Shown here piece after piece: positions 1 to 6,281 of a stretch of 10,428 nucleotides of DNA (position 1 is the stretch's first letter; every line of letters begins with the position of its first letter). The notes under the pieces were generated by a model. The model made no database searches and had not been told where the DNA came from. It saw only the letters and a program-made list of their open reading frames with translations. The translations under genes were made by a program, and so were the position numbers. The DNA lies in contig JAFVMP010000172.1 in the NCBI GenBank assembly GCA_017506845.1, positions 1 through 10,428 of the forward strand, written 5' to 3'. This DNA comes from Campylobacter sp. (GTDB lineage Bacteria > Campylobacterota > Campylobacteria > Campylobacterales > Campylobacteraceae).

Positions 1-1092
1 GGTGCTACTAACTCAAATACTATTGGGCATACTAGGTTTGAGACTACAAATAATGCTAGATATTCACAATTTAGTGCAATTTCTACTATGAGTATAGCTG
101 TAAAACTAAGCGGCATAGACGGCTATCCTAATGGTTATGAATTTCAAAAACTTGACTATCAAACCTTTAGAACTGAAGGCTATAAAGCAATAGCTGAAAT
201 GATGAATGGCGTAGCAGATAAAACTGGCGTGAGAGTAAAAGTTAATAATACTCAAATCTTTAGTAATACTATATCAGCTGGTAGTATTAAAGGCTTAATT
301 ATTAATGGTGTAACTATTGGTAATATTAATGTTAAAGCAAATGATAGTGATAATGTTCTAATTGGTGCAATTAATGCTAAAAAAGATGAAACCGGAGTAG
401 AAGCAAGCATTGAAAATGGTCATTTGGTTCTAGCTAGCAAGGATGGTAGGGCTATTAGGTTAAATGTTTTATCTGGTGCAAGCAATATGGGTGGATATAC
501 TGCTGGTACAAGTGGAGCATATTCTACATCTGGTGGTGCGATATTATTAGGTCAAATGACATTTATTCGCCAAGATGCTAGAGATATTAAAATCGGAGTT
601 GGTGGATTAAGTGTGATTTCTGGTATGAGTGCGGCACCTATTACGCAAGCTTCTGTTGCTACTGCTACATATAATCAAGCTAGCGTAAATTTAAAATATA
701 TGAACTCAGGAACTATTAGCGGAGTTATGGCTAAAGCTATGGGTTATTTTGCTGGTGGCTTTTCAAATGTGTATAGCACACCAAATCAAAATGGCGGTGT
801 AAATACCTATGGTGGCGCTCAAGCTATGATAGATGTAGCTGAATCAGCTAGAAAAAGTCTAGATAGAATCAGAGCTGACCTAGGTTCAGTACAAAACCAA
901 TTAATAGCTACACTAAATAACATTACAGTTACTCAAGTAAATGTAAAATCAGCTGAATCTCAAATTCGTGATGTAGACTTTGCTAGTGAGAGTGCAAACT
1001 TCTCTAAACATAACATTCTAGCCCAAAGCGGAAGCTACGCTATGAGTCAAGCAAATGCTGTACAGCAAAATATCTTAAAACTACTACAATAA
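1..1092 (+). CDS. Flagellin, C-terminal part (5' end outside window)
   Basis: Main subunit of the flagellar filament, exported by the flagellar type III system and polymerised outside the cell. The frame is open from the first base, so the gene starts upstream; the ATG at 88 is internal. 363 residues are visible. Residues about 91-150 look like a Flagellin_IN-type segment (TGVEASIENGHLVL, KDGRAIRL), close to C. jejuni FlaA. Residues about 155-265 are the variable, Gly/Ser/Thr-rich, surface-exposed region. Residues about 270-363 are the conserved helical D1/D0 C-terminus, with ITVTQVNVKSAESQIRDVDF and the terminal leucine-rich NILKLLQ. The motif IGHTRFET near the left edge also matches Campylobacter flagellins. 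The gene is followed by a strong terminator and so ends its transcript. flaA and flaB cannot be told apart without the promoter and the other copy, so no symbol is given. Confidence 0.96.
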   Translation, partial: GATNSNTIGHTRFETTNNARYSQFSAISTMSIAVKLSGIDGYPNGYEFQKLDYQTFRTEGYKAIAEMMNGVADKTGVRVKVNNTQIFSNTISAGSIKGLIINGVTIGNINVKANDSDNVLIGAINAKKDETGVEASIENGHLVLASKDGRAIRLNVLSGASNMGGYTAGTSGAYSTSGGAILLGQMTFIRQDARDIKIGVGGLSVISGMSAAPITQASVATATYNQASVNLKYMNSGTISGVMAKAMGYFAGGFSNVYSTPNQNGGVNTYGGAQAMIDVAESARKSLDRIRADLGSVQNQLIATLNNITVTQVNVKSAESQIRDVDFASESANFSKHNILAQSGSYAMSQANAVQQNILKLLQ

Positions 1093-1101
1093 GGTAGTTT
1101 T

Positions 1102-1138
1102 ATTACTACGCCTAAACACAAGGCGTAGTAATCTTTTA
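1102..1138 (+). terminator. Rho-independent terminator of the flagellin gene
   Basis: A perfect 12-bp inverted repeat (ATTACTACGCCT at 1102-1113, AGGCGTAGTAAT at 1121-1132) encloses a 7-nt loop, starts 9 nt after the flagellin stop codon and is followed by CTTTTATA. The stem and position are typical of the terminator of a highly expressed single gene. Confidence 0.9.
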
Positions 1139-1150
1139 TAAATAGCTTCA

Positions 1151-1171
1151 TTGCCATAAATAGATTGGCAA
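1151..1171. repeat. Short inverted repeat TTGCCA-N9-TGGCAA
   Basis: Two 6-bp arms (1151-1156 and 1166-1171) form a perfect dyad with a 9-nt spacer, between the flagellin terminator and the pycA promoter. It could be a regulator site, but no known operator is recognised and a 6-bp dyad can arise by chance. Confidence 0.3.
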
Positions 1172-1231
1172 AACCTCATTAAACCAAACATTTGTAACAC
1201 ATTATTTAAAATTTAAATTTATTTTTCTATT

Positions 1232-1264
1232 TTTAGCTAAAAAATATCCAAATTTAGCTACAAT
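1232..1264 (+). promoter_or_regulatory. Probable sigma-70 promoter of pycA
   Basis: The -10 element TACAAT lies at 1259-1264, preceded by a T-rich stretch (1218-1235) of the kind that replaces the -35 box in Campylobacter. Transcription would start near 1271 and give a leader of about 22 nt before the ATG at 1293. Two copies of TTTAGCTA (1232-1239, 1253-1260) lie 21 bp apart across the promoter. Confidence 0.55.
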
Positions 1265-1280
1265 GAACGGAAAATTTTTT

Positions 1281-1285
1281 AAAGG
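1281..1285 (+). promoter_or_regulatory. Ribosome binding site deciding the pycA start
   Basis: AAAGG stands 7 nt before the ATG at 1293. It supports that start over the upstream in-frame ATG at 1263, which falls inside the predicted -10 box. Confidence 0.7.
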
Positions 1286-1292
1286 TAATTCT

Positions 1293-2738
1293 ATGATATA
1301 TAAAATTTTGATTGCCAACCGTGGCGAAATCGCTGTTAGAATCGTTAGGGCGTGTAAGGATTTACACATTAAAAATGTAGCCATATACACTGAACCTGAT
1401 AAAGAATCACTTCATGTAAAAGTTGCTGATGAGGCATATGAGATAGGCAAAGACCCAATTAAAGGCTACCTAGATGCTGCTAGAATAGTAGAAGTAGCTA
1501 AGGCGTGTGGTGCTGATGCTATTCATCCTGGATATGGATTTTTAAGCGAAAATTATGAATTTGCTAAGATGGTTGAAGATGCTGGTCTTACATTTATTGG
1601 GCCAAAATCTGAAGTTATTTTAAAAATGGGAAATAAAAATATCGCTAGAAATTTAATGCATAAAAATGGTATACCAGTTGTGCCAGGTACTGAAGCGTTA
1701 AATAAAGAAAGTATTGAAACTATAAAATTAGAAGCTGAAAAAATAGGCTACCCAGTAATCTTAAAAGCAAGCGGCGGCGGCGGCGGTCGTGGTATTAGAG
1801 AGGTATGGGATCCTAAAGATCTAGAAAGTAGCTATGAGAGTTGCAAAAGAGAGGCTAAGGCGTTTTTTAATAATGATGAAGTCTTTATGGAAAAGTTGAT
1901 TGTAAAACCTAGACATATTGAATTTCAAATTTTAGGTGATAATTATGGTAATTTAATTCACCTTTGTGAGCGTGATTGCTCTATCCAAAGACGCCATCAA
2001 AAGGTGATTGAGATTGCACCATGTCCTACTATTAGTGAGGATTTGCGTAAAAGAATGGGTGTAGCAGCAGTTGCAGCAGCTAAGGCTGTAGGATATACTA
2101 ATGCTGGTACAATAGAGTTTTTGCTAGATGATTATAATAATTTTTATTTTATGGAGATGAATACTAGAATTCAAGTAGAACACGGCGTAACTGAAGAGAT
2201 TGTGGGCGTAGATCTAATCTCTAGACAAATTCGCATTGCTTCAGGGGAAATTCTAGATATAGACCAAACAGAAGTTAAACCTCAAGGTGTTGCTATAGAA
2301 GCTAGGATTACAGCTGAAAATGTGTGGAAAAACTTTGCTCCAAGTCCAGGTAAAATCACAGGCTACTTCCCAGCTCTTGGTCCAGGAGTAAGGGTAGATA
2401 GCCATATGTATCAAGGGTATTCTATACCGCCATTTTATGACTCACTTGTAGCTAAACTGATAGTAAAAGCTAGAAGTTATGATTTGGCTGTAAGTAAGCT
2501 TGAGCGTGCTTTAGATGAGTTTACAATCGAGGGTGTTAGAACTACATTGCCATTTCTTTTAGCTATATCTAAAAGAAGACACTTTAGAAGAGGATTTTTT
2601 GATACTAGCTATATTGAAGAGAGACTTCAAGATATTTTAGAAAATACTCACGATCACAATCAAGAGAATAAAGAAGAGGTAATTGCAGCTATTACAGCAG
2701 CGATTCAAAAAGTAAAATCTAGTAGAGAAAATGGGTAA
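1293..2738 (+). CDS. pycA: Biotin carboxylase subunit, probably of two-subunit pyruvate carboxylase (PycA); often annotated AccC
   Basis: ATP-dependent carboxylation of a biotinyl group with bicarbonate. 481 residues from the ATG at 1293; homology begins at once with MIYKILIANRGEIAVRI, and the ATG ten codons upstream lies in the promoter. Visible family signatures are HPGYGFLSEN (about 78-87), the ATP-grasp Lys158 followed by the glycine loop SGGGGGRGI (160-168), ERDCSIQRRHQK, and the active-site block EMNTRIQVEH. The C-terminal biotin-carboxylase domain ends near residue 450, followed by a charged helical tail. Length and the neighbours (70-residue protein, bpt, J-domain protein) match C. 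jejuni Cj1037c, known as pyruvate carboxylase subunit A, whose partner PycB is encoded elsewhere. The fatty-acid AccC of Campylobacter is, from memory, shorter and next to accB. Biotin carboxylase activity is nearly certain; assignment to pyruvate rather than acetyl-CoA carboxylase rests on synteny and length. First gene of a three-gene operon. Confidence 0.93.
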   Translation: MIYKILIANRGEIAVRIVRACKDLHIKNVAIYTEPDKESLHVKVADEAYEIGKDPIKGYLDAARIVEVAKACGADAIHPGYGFLSENYEFAKMVEDAGLTFIGPKSEVILKMGNKNIARNLMHKNGIPVVPGTEALNKESIETIKLEAEKIGYPVILKASGGGGGRGIREVWDPKDLESSYESCKREAKAFFNNDEVFMEKLIVKPRHIEFQILGDNYGNLIHLCERDCSIQRRHQKVIEIAPCPTISEDLRKRMGVAAVAAAKAVGYTNAGTIEFLLDDYNNFYFMEMNTRIQVEHGVTEEIVGVDLISRQIRIASGEILDIDQTEVKPQGVAIEARITAENVWKNFAPSPGKITGYFPALGPGVRVDSHMYQGYSIPPFYDSLVAKLIVKARSYDLAVSKLERALDEFTIEGVRTTLPFLLAISKRRHFRRGFFDTSYIEERLQDILENTHDHNQENKEEVIAAITAAIQKVKSSRENG

Positions 2739-2741
2739 TTT

Positions 2742-2954
2742 ATGGATTTTTTAGATAGTTTAAAAGAGATAAAAGGCCAAATGGTAAAAGAGCAAAAGGC
2801 TCAAGCCCCAGTTTCAAAACCAAAGCCAAATCCAAATAGAGATGAATTTAAAGATATATTCATAGAGTCTCAAGAACCAGCCGATAAAGAGGCTAGACTA
2901 AGAGATGAATTTATGGAATTTATCAAATATTCGGATATTAAAAAACTTGACTGA
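2742..2954 (+). CDS. Small conserved protein of unknown function (70 aa)
   Basis: Not recognised as any named family. It starts 3 nt after the pycA stop and ends 8 nt inside bpt, so it is almost surely translated from the same mRNA. The sequence is very hydrophilic, with no signal peptide or membrane segment. It has a helical N-terminus (MDFLDSLKEIKGQMVKE), a Pro/Lys-rich linker (residues about 23-32), and two similar acidic/aromatic pieces, DEFKDIFIE and DEFMEFIKYSD. I recall an uncharacterised small gene at the same place in C. jejuni (Cj1036c), which argues that it is real. A role as partner of PycA or Bpt is only a guess from position. Confidence 0.75.
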   Translation: MDFLDSLKEIKGQMVKEQKAQAPVSKPKPNPNRDEFKDIFIESQEPADKEARLRDEFMEFIKYSDIKKLD

Positions 2955-3675
2955 GATTGAATTTAGTACTTTAGATACGCCTTGTGCGTATCTAAATGGT
3001 CGTTCTTCTAGAAGTAGCTATAAATATATTTATGAAGCGTCTTATGCTTATAATTCTGCTTTGGTTGAGCATGGTTATAGAAGATTTGGCAAGTATTTTT
3101 CCAAACCAATTTGTAAAGATTGCAATGAGTGTAAAAGCTTAAGAATAGACGCTCAAAAATTTAAATTAACTAAAAGTTTAAGGCGAGTAATCCGTAAAAA
3201 TAAAGATGCTGGTATAGAGGTTGTAGTAACTCGCCCGCATCTAAGTCAAGCGCATATAAATCTATATGAAAAATATCATAAATTTATGCAAAATAAGCGA
3301 GGCTGGGAGTATCACCAAATGAATTATGAACGCTATTTTAGCGTTTATGTAGATGGTGCTGGGGAGTTTGGCTTTGAGGTGGATTATTATGATGGCAATA
3401 AGCTTATTTGCGTAGATCTTATAGATATTACAAATGATGGAATTAGCTCGATTTATTGCTTTTGGGATATTGATTATGCATATTTAAGCCTTGGTAAATA
3501 CTCGCTTTTAAATCAAATTTTATTAGCTAAAGCGCATAAACTTCCATGGATTTATCTAGGATTTTATGTCAAAAATTGTGAAAGCTTAGAGTATAAAAGC
3601 GACTACAAACCATATCAAATTCTACAAGAATATACTGAGCTTGATGAGCTAGCTATTTGGCTAGATGAAATTTAA
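2947..3675 (+). CDS. bpt: Aspartate/glutamate leucyl-transferase (bacterial N-degron pathway)
   Basis: Transfers leucine from Leu-tRNA to proteins with N-terminal Asp or Glu, making them substrates for ClpS and ClpAP in the cytoplasm. I choose the TTG at 2947 (MTEIEFSTLDTPCAYL; 242 residues) because known Bpt proteins begin just there; the in-frame ATG at 2905 would add 14 residues unlike the family and overlap the previous gene by 50 nt. The N-terminal ATE domain shows Cys13 and the cluster C-x2-C-x2-C at 56, 59 and 62 (PICKDCNECKSLR), followed by the SLRRVIRKNKD block. The C-terminal acetyltransferase-like domain has YVDGAGEFGFEV, CVDLIDI, GISSIYCFWD and SLGKYSLL. The start overlaps the end of the 70-residue gene by 8 nt and has only a weak Shine-Dalgarno (GGA at 2933-2935), suggesting translational coupling. 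The same order occurs in C. jejuni (Cj1035c). Confidence 0.92.
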   Translation: MTEIEFSTLDTPCAYLNGRSSRSSYKYIYEASYAYNSALVEHGYRRFGKYFSKPICKDCNECKSLRIDAQKFKLTKSLRRVIRKNKDAGIEVVVTRPHLSQAHINLYEKYHKFMQNKRGWEYHQMNYERYFSVYVDGAGEFGFEVDYYDGNKLICVDLIDITNDGISSIYCFWDIDYAYLSLGKYSLLNQILLAKAHKLPWIYLGFYVKNCESLEYKSDYKPYQILQEYTELDELAIWLDEI

Positions 3676-3679
3676 AAAC

Positions 3680-3695
3680 GGAATAATATTTGCTT
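3680..3695 (+). promoter_or_regulatory. Candidate sigma-54 (RpoN) promoter of the J-domain/pdxJ/pdxA operon
   Basis: GGAATAATATTTGCTT has GG at 3680-3681 and GC at 3692-3693, with exactly the 10-nt interval needed between the -24 and -12 elements, and fits the Campylobacter form GGAA-N6-TTTGCTT recalled from the literature. It differs at one base from the core ahead of flgL at 7862-7877, and its distance to the start codon is nearly the same (35 nt against 33 nt after the C of GC). Transcription would start near 3705. It is a prediction from motif only. Confidence 0.55.
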
Positions 3696-3700
3696 TAATC

Positions 3701-3723
3701 GCCCTAAAATAAAACAATAGGGC
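3701..3723 (+). promoter_or_regulatory. Hairpin covering the Shine-Dalgarno of the J-domain gene
   Basis: GCCCTA (3701-3706) pairs with TAGGGC (3718-3723) across an 11-nt loop. The right arm contains AGGG (3719-3722), the Shine-Dalgarno 6 nt before the ATG at 3729. No T-run follows, so it is not a normal terminator. A possible sigma-70 -10 box, TAAAAT (3705-3710), lies in the left arm and loop, so the dyad could instead be an operator. Confidence 0.45.
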
Positions 3724-3728
3724 TTGAA

Positions 3729-4553
3729 ATGAAGATTACACAGACATTAGAGTCGATTACTATAGTAACTGATGATTGCGATCTGTATCTAAATCTTATT
3801 TATAAAATTCGCCAAAGCTTTGCTAATGTGATAGGCTCAAGGGATAGAATTATAATATTTTATAGCGAAAATGAGCTAATCCAGCGCAAATATCTACTTA
3901 AATTTATAGCAAATTTATATAAAAAAACTGTCGGTAGCGGAGTAGAGTTTTGGCTAACTCATCATAAAAATATCAAGCTAGTCTATAAAAATCCGACCTC
4001 GCTTCAGGTGTTAATAGATATAGATATCAGATTTGAAGAGTCAAAAGTGCTATTTGATCTTAAAAATAGTGAAGAGCTATTTGCTAAGTATCTAATGCGT
4101 GGTTTTAATGATGTAAATTGTGAGTATTTTCCACGCCAAAATTGGCTGCTTTTTACTCCGCAAAGTCTAAGAGATATAGAGAGTCTTTCAAATATTATAA
4201 ATAGCCGCCAACATCTTAAATATGTAGTAAATTTCAACTACGATAAAGAGGAATTTGAGCGATTTAAACGCCGTTTTAATGTGCTAAATTCTAAAGAATA
4301 TAAACGAAGATTTAGTATGCTAGCTACTCTTTTAGAAGAGCATTTTCATACTCTTGGGTGTGAAGTTGGTGATGATTATGAGACGGTTCGAGCAAGTTAT
4401 TTAAATTTAACTAAAGTCTATCATCCAGATCGTCACGCTACTAAATCAGATAAAATTCAAAAAGACTATACAGATAAATTTCAAAAAATTGGTCTAGCGT
4501 ATGAAGCGTTAAAACCATATTTTAAAGAACAAAAAAACTATATAAACTCATAA
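3729..4553 (+). CDS. J-domain (DnaJ-like) protein with C-terminal J domain
   Basis: 274 residues, cytoplasmic, no signal peptide or membrane helix. The J domain is at the C-terminus (about residues 200-268) and carries the HPD tripeptide at 232-234 (KVYHPDRH), flanked by a helix II-like YETVRASYLNLTKVY and a helix III-like YTDKFQKIGLAYEAL. HPD is the site that stimulates the ATPase of DnaK/Hsp70. The N-terminal 200 residues match nothing I recognise; there is no Gly/Phe region or zinc-finger, so this is a specialised (type III) J protein and not DnaJ itself. A homologue follows bpt in C. jejuni (Cj1034c, DnaJ-like). It is preceded by its own sigma-54-like promoter and hairpin, and followed after 8 nt by pdxJ with no terminator between. 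The client protein is unknown. Confidence 0.85.
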   Translation: MKITQTLESITIVTDDCDLYLNLIYKIRQSFANVIGSRDRIIIFYSENELIQRKYLLKFIANLYKKTVGSGVEFWLTHHKNIKLVYKNPTSLQVLIDIDIRFEESKVLFDLKNSEELFAKYLMRGFNDVNCEYFPRQNWLLFTPQSLRDIESLSNIINSRQHLKYVVNFNYDKEEFERFKRRFNVLNSKEYKRRFSMLATLLEEHFHTLGCEVGDDYETVRASYLNLTKVYHPDRHATKSDKIQKDYTDKFQKIGLAYEALKPYFKEQKNYINS

Positions 4554-4561
4554 GGATAAAT

Positions 4562-5323
4562 ATGAAACTAGGTGTAAATATCGATCATGTCGCTGTATTA
4601 AGAGAAGCTAGAAGGGTAAATGATCCAAATATTTTAAATGCAATGTTTACTGCTATTAATGCTGGCGCAGATCAGATCACAATACATTTGCGTGAAGACC
4701 GCAGACATATAGATGATACAGATACTATAAATATTATAAATCTTTGTACTATTCCAGTAAATTTAGAGTGCGCTACTGCTATTACTGATATTGTACTAGA
4801 GCTCTCTCCTCATCGTGCTACGATAGTTCCTGAGAGGCGTGAAGAGTTAACTACTGAGGGTGGATTAAATTTAGCTAGTCCAGAACTACCTAGTACCATA
4901 GCAGCTATGAATGAGACTGGAATTGATGTTTCACTTTTTATCGATCCAAACTCAGATGATATAATAGCAGCTAAAGAGTTAGGAGCTAATACTATTGAAT
5001 TGCATACTGGAAGCTTTGCTAATGCCTATTTAATGGCGTATTCAAATATTCCAAAGACTAAATTTAGTATAAAATCATTAGAACATACAAATGCTAAAGA
5101 GGCGCTTGAATTTGAGCTAGATAGATTAAAAAAGGCTGCTAAATTTGCTAAAAATATAGGACTAAATGTCGCTGCAGGCCATGGACTAAACTACCAAAAT
5201 GTAGGTTTAATAGCAAATATCCCAGAGATTTTTGAGCTAAATATCGGTCAAAGTATTATAGCTCGCTCAATCTTTACTGGATTAAGCCAAGCTATAAAAG
5301 ATATGAAAGAGTTAATTAAATGA
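4562..5323 (+). CDS. pdxJ: Pyridoxine 5'-phosphate synthase
   Basis: Last step of DXP-dependent vitamin B6 synthesis: condenses 1-deoxy-xylulose 5-phosphate with 3-amino-2-oxopropyl phosphate to pyridoxine 5'-phosphate. It is a TIM-barrel protein, cytoplasmic. 253 residues (E. coli 243). Visible signatures are LGVNIDHVA (3-11), HLREDRRH with His42, Arg44 and His49, Glu69 in NLEC, TTEGGL (97-102), SLFIDP (124-129), the catalytic-loop AGHGLNY with His207, and the phosphate-binding LNIGQSIIARS. Residues about 161-178 form an extra loop compared with E. coli. AAGGA at 4552-4556 gives a good ribosome site 5 nt before the ATG. Its stop overlaps the pdxA start in an ATGA, so the two B6 enzymes are probably translationally coupled. 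Confidence 0.97.
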   Translation: MKLGVNIDHVAVLREARRVNDPNILNAMFTAINAGADQITIHLREDRRHIDDTDTINIINLCTIPVNLECATAITDIVLELSPHRATIVPERREELTTEGGLNLASPELPSTIAAMNETGIDVSLFIDPNSDDIIAAKELGANTIELHTGSFANAYLMAYSNIPKTKFSIKSLEHTNAKEALEFELDRLKKAAKFAKNIGLNVAAGHGLNYQNVGLIANIPEIFELNIGQSIIARSIFTGLSQAIKDMKELIK

Positions 5324-6246
5324 AACCCAAAATTGCAATTAGTGTAGGCGATATAAATGGCATTGGAATTGAGATTGCGTTAAAAGCTCATAAAGAGATT
5401 AGTAAAATTTGCCAGCCAATATATTTTATAAACTCTAAGCTTTTAAACCAAGCAGCTAAAATCTTAAATATCAATATTCCAAAGAATTTTGAGATTTATG
5501 AGTGTGGTGATGATTTTGAGATAAAGCCAGGTAAAGTAAGCAAAAAAAGTGGCAAATTCTCATTTATTAGCTTTGAAAATGCACTAAATTTCACTACTAA
5601 AGGAAAGGCTAGCGCTCTTGTAACCTTGCCAATTAATAAAGAGAGCTGGAAAAAAGCTAAGATCACATATAAGGGGCATACCGATGCCTTAAGTGATTAT
5701 TTTAAAACTAGTGCTATTATGATGCTAGGCTGCGAGGAGCTTTATGTTGCACTATTTAGTGATCATACGCCACTTAAAGATGTTAGTAAAAAGATTAAAT
5801 TTAATAAAGTTAAAAATTTCTTATTAGACTTTTATGCTTCAACTAAATTTAGCAAAGTAGGCGTTTTAGGCTTTAATCCTCATGCTAGTGATAATGGAAC
5901 TATTGGAGGCAAAGAAGAACTAGAGATAAAAATGGCTATAGAAGCAGCCAATGCCACAATTGGTAAGGAAATTTTTACTGGTCCGCTTGTACCTGATGCT
6001 GCATTTACACCAAATTCGCTAAAATCTACAAATCGTCTAATAGCTATGTATCACGATGTAGGCTTAGCACCGCTTAAGGCGTTATATTTTGATCGCTCAA
6101 TTAATATTAGTTTAAATTTGCCAATCATCCGTGCTAGTGTAGATCATGGAACTGCTTTTGATATTGCGTATCAATCTAAAGCAAGGGTTAAAAGTTATAT
6201 AGAATCAGTAAAATATTGCATAAATTCAGTCAAAATTCAAGCCTAA
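5320..6246 (+). CDS. pdxA: 4-hydroxythreonine-4-phosphate dehydrogenase
   Basis: Oxidises 4-phosphohydroxy-L-threonine with NAD(P) to the unstable keto product that decarboxylates to 3-amino-2-oxopropyl phosphate, the substrate of PdxJ. 308 residues, shorter than E. coli PdxA (329) but with all key blocks. The N-terminal SVGDINGIGIEIA (8-20) matches the usual GEPAGIGPE; TLPINKE (102-108) and KGHTDAL (118-124) are substrate-side. The three metal-binding histidines are found as His149 (FSDHTPL), His188 (FNPHASDNG) and His245 (AMYHDVGLAPLK). GTAFDIAY (near 285) is the conserved C-terminal block. The start overlaps the pdxJ stop by 4 nt. An A7 tract occurs near 5551 but the frame is intact. pdxA mutation has been reported, as I recall, to impair flagellum-dependent motility in C. 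jejuni. Confidence 0.96.
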   Translation: MKPKIAISVGDINGIGIEIALKAHKEISKICQPIYFINSKLLNQAAKILNINIPKNFEIYECGDDFEIKPGKVSKKSGKFSFISFENALNFTTKGKASALVTLPINKESWKKAKITYKGHTDALSDYFKTSAIMMLGCEELYVALFSDHTPLKDVSKKIKFNKVKNFLLDFYASTKFSKVGVLGFNPHASDNGTIGGKEELEIKMAIEAANATIGKEIFTGPLVPDAAFTPNSLKSTNRLIAMYHDVGLAPLKALYFDRSINISLNLPIIRASVDHGTAFDIAYQSKARVKSYIESVKYCINSVKIQA

Positions 6247-6251
6247 AAAGC

Positions 6252-6257
6252 TAAAAT
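6252..6257 (+). promoter_or_regulatory. Possible -10 box ahead of the phosphate transporter
   Basis: TAAAAT sits 25 nt before the TTG start of the transporter gene, right after the pdxA stop. It matches TATAAT at five of six positions, but such words are common in this AT-rich DNA, so the transporter may simply be read from the pdx transcript. Confidence 0.25.
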
Positions 6258-6270
6258 AAAAGAAAAATTC

Positions 6271-6275
6271 GGAGG
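6271..6275 (+). promoter_or_regulatory. Strong ribosome binding site fixing a TTG start
   Basis: GGAGG lies 6 nt before the TTG at 6282, the best Shine-Dalgarno in the window. The nearest in-frame ATG is 44 codons further in, inside the first conserved transporter segment, so translation must begin at TTG. Confidence 0.8.
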
Positions 6276-6281
6276 TATTGC

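Noticed and set aside
1166..1182. TTGGCA-like sequence as a sigma-54 promoter for pycA
   Set aside because: GG is present but there is no GC at the required distance.
1209..1220. AT-only palindrome AAATTTAAATTT
   Set aside because: A pure A/T palindrome is expected often in DNA of this composition and lies in the promoter's AT-rich tract.
1263..1292. Upstream ATG adding ten residues to PycA
   Set aside because: The codon is part of the predicted -10 box TACAAT; the good Shine-Dalgarno and family homology both point to 1293.
1202..1390. 62-codon open frame on the minus strand
   Set aside because: It runs across the pycA promoter and start codon and has no family resemblance.
1772..1786. GGC triplet repeat in pycA
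   Set aside because: It simply encodes the conserved glycine loop of the ATP-grasp fold.
4004..4237. 77-codon open frame on the minus strand
   Set aside because: It is antisense to the J-domain gene, with low-complexity Ser/Leu/Arg content typical of a shadow frame.
5551..5557. A7 tract in pdxA (and another A7 near 4532) as phase-variable sites
   Set aside because: Campylobacter phase variation mostly uses longer poly-G/C runs; both frames are intact and no long G/C run occurs in the window.
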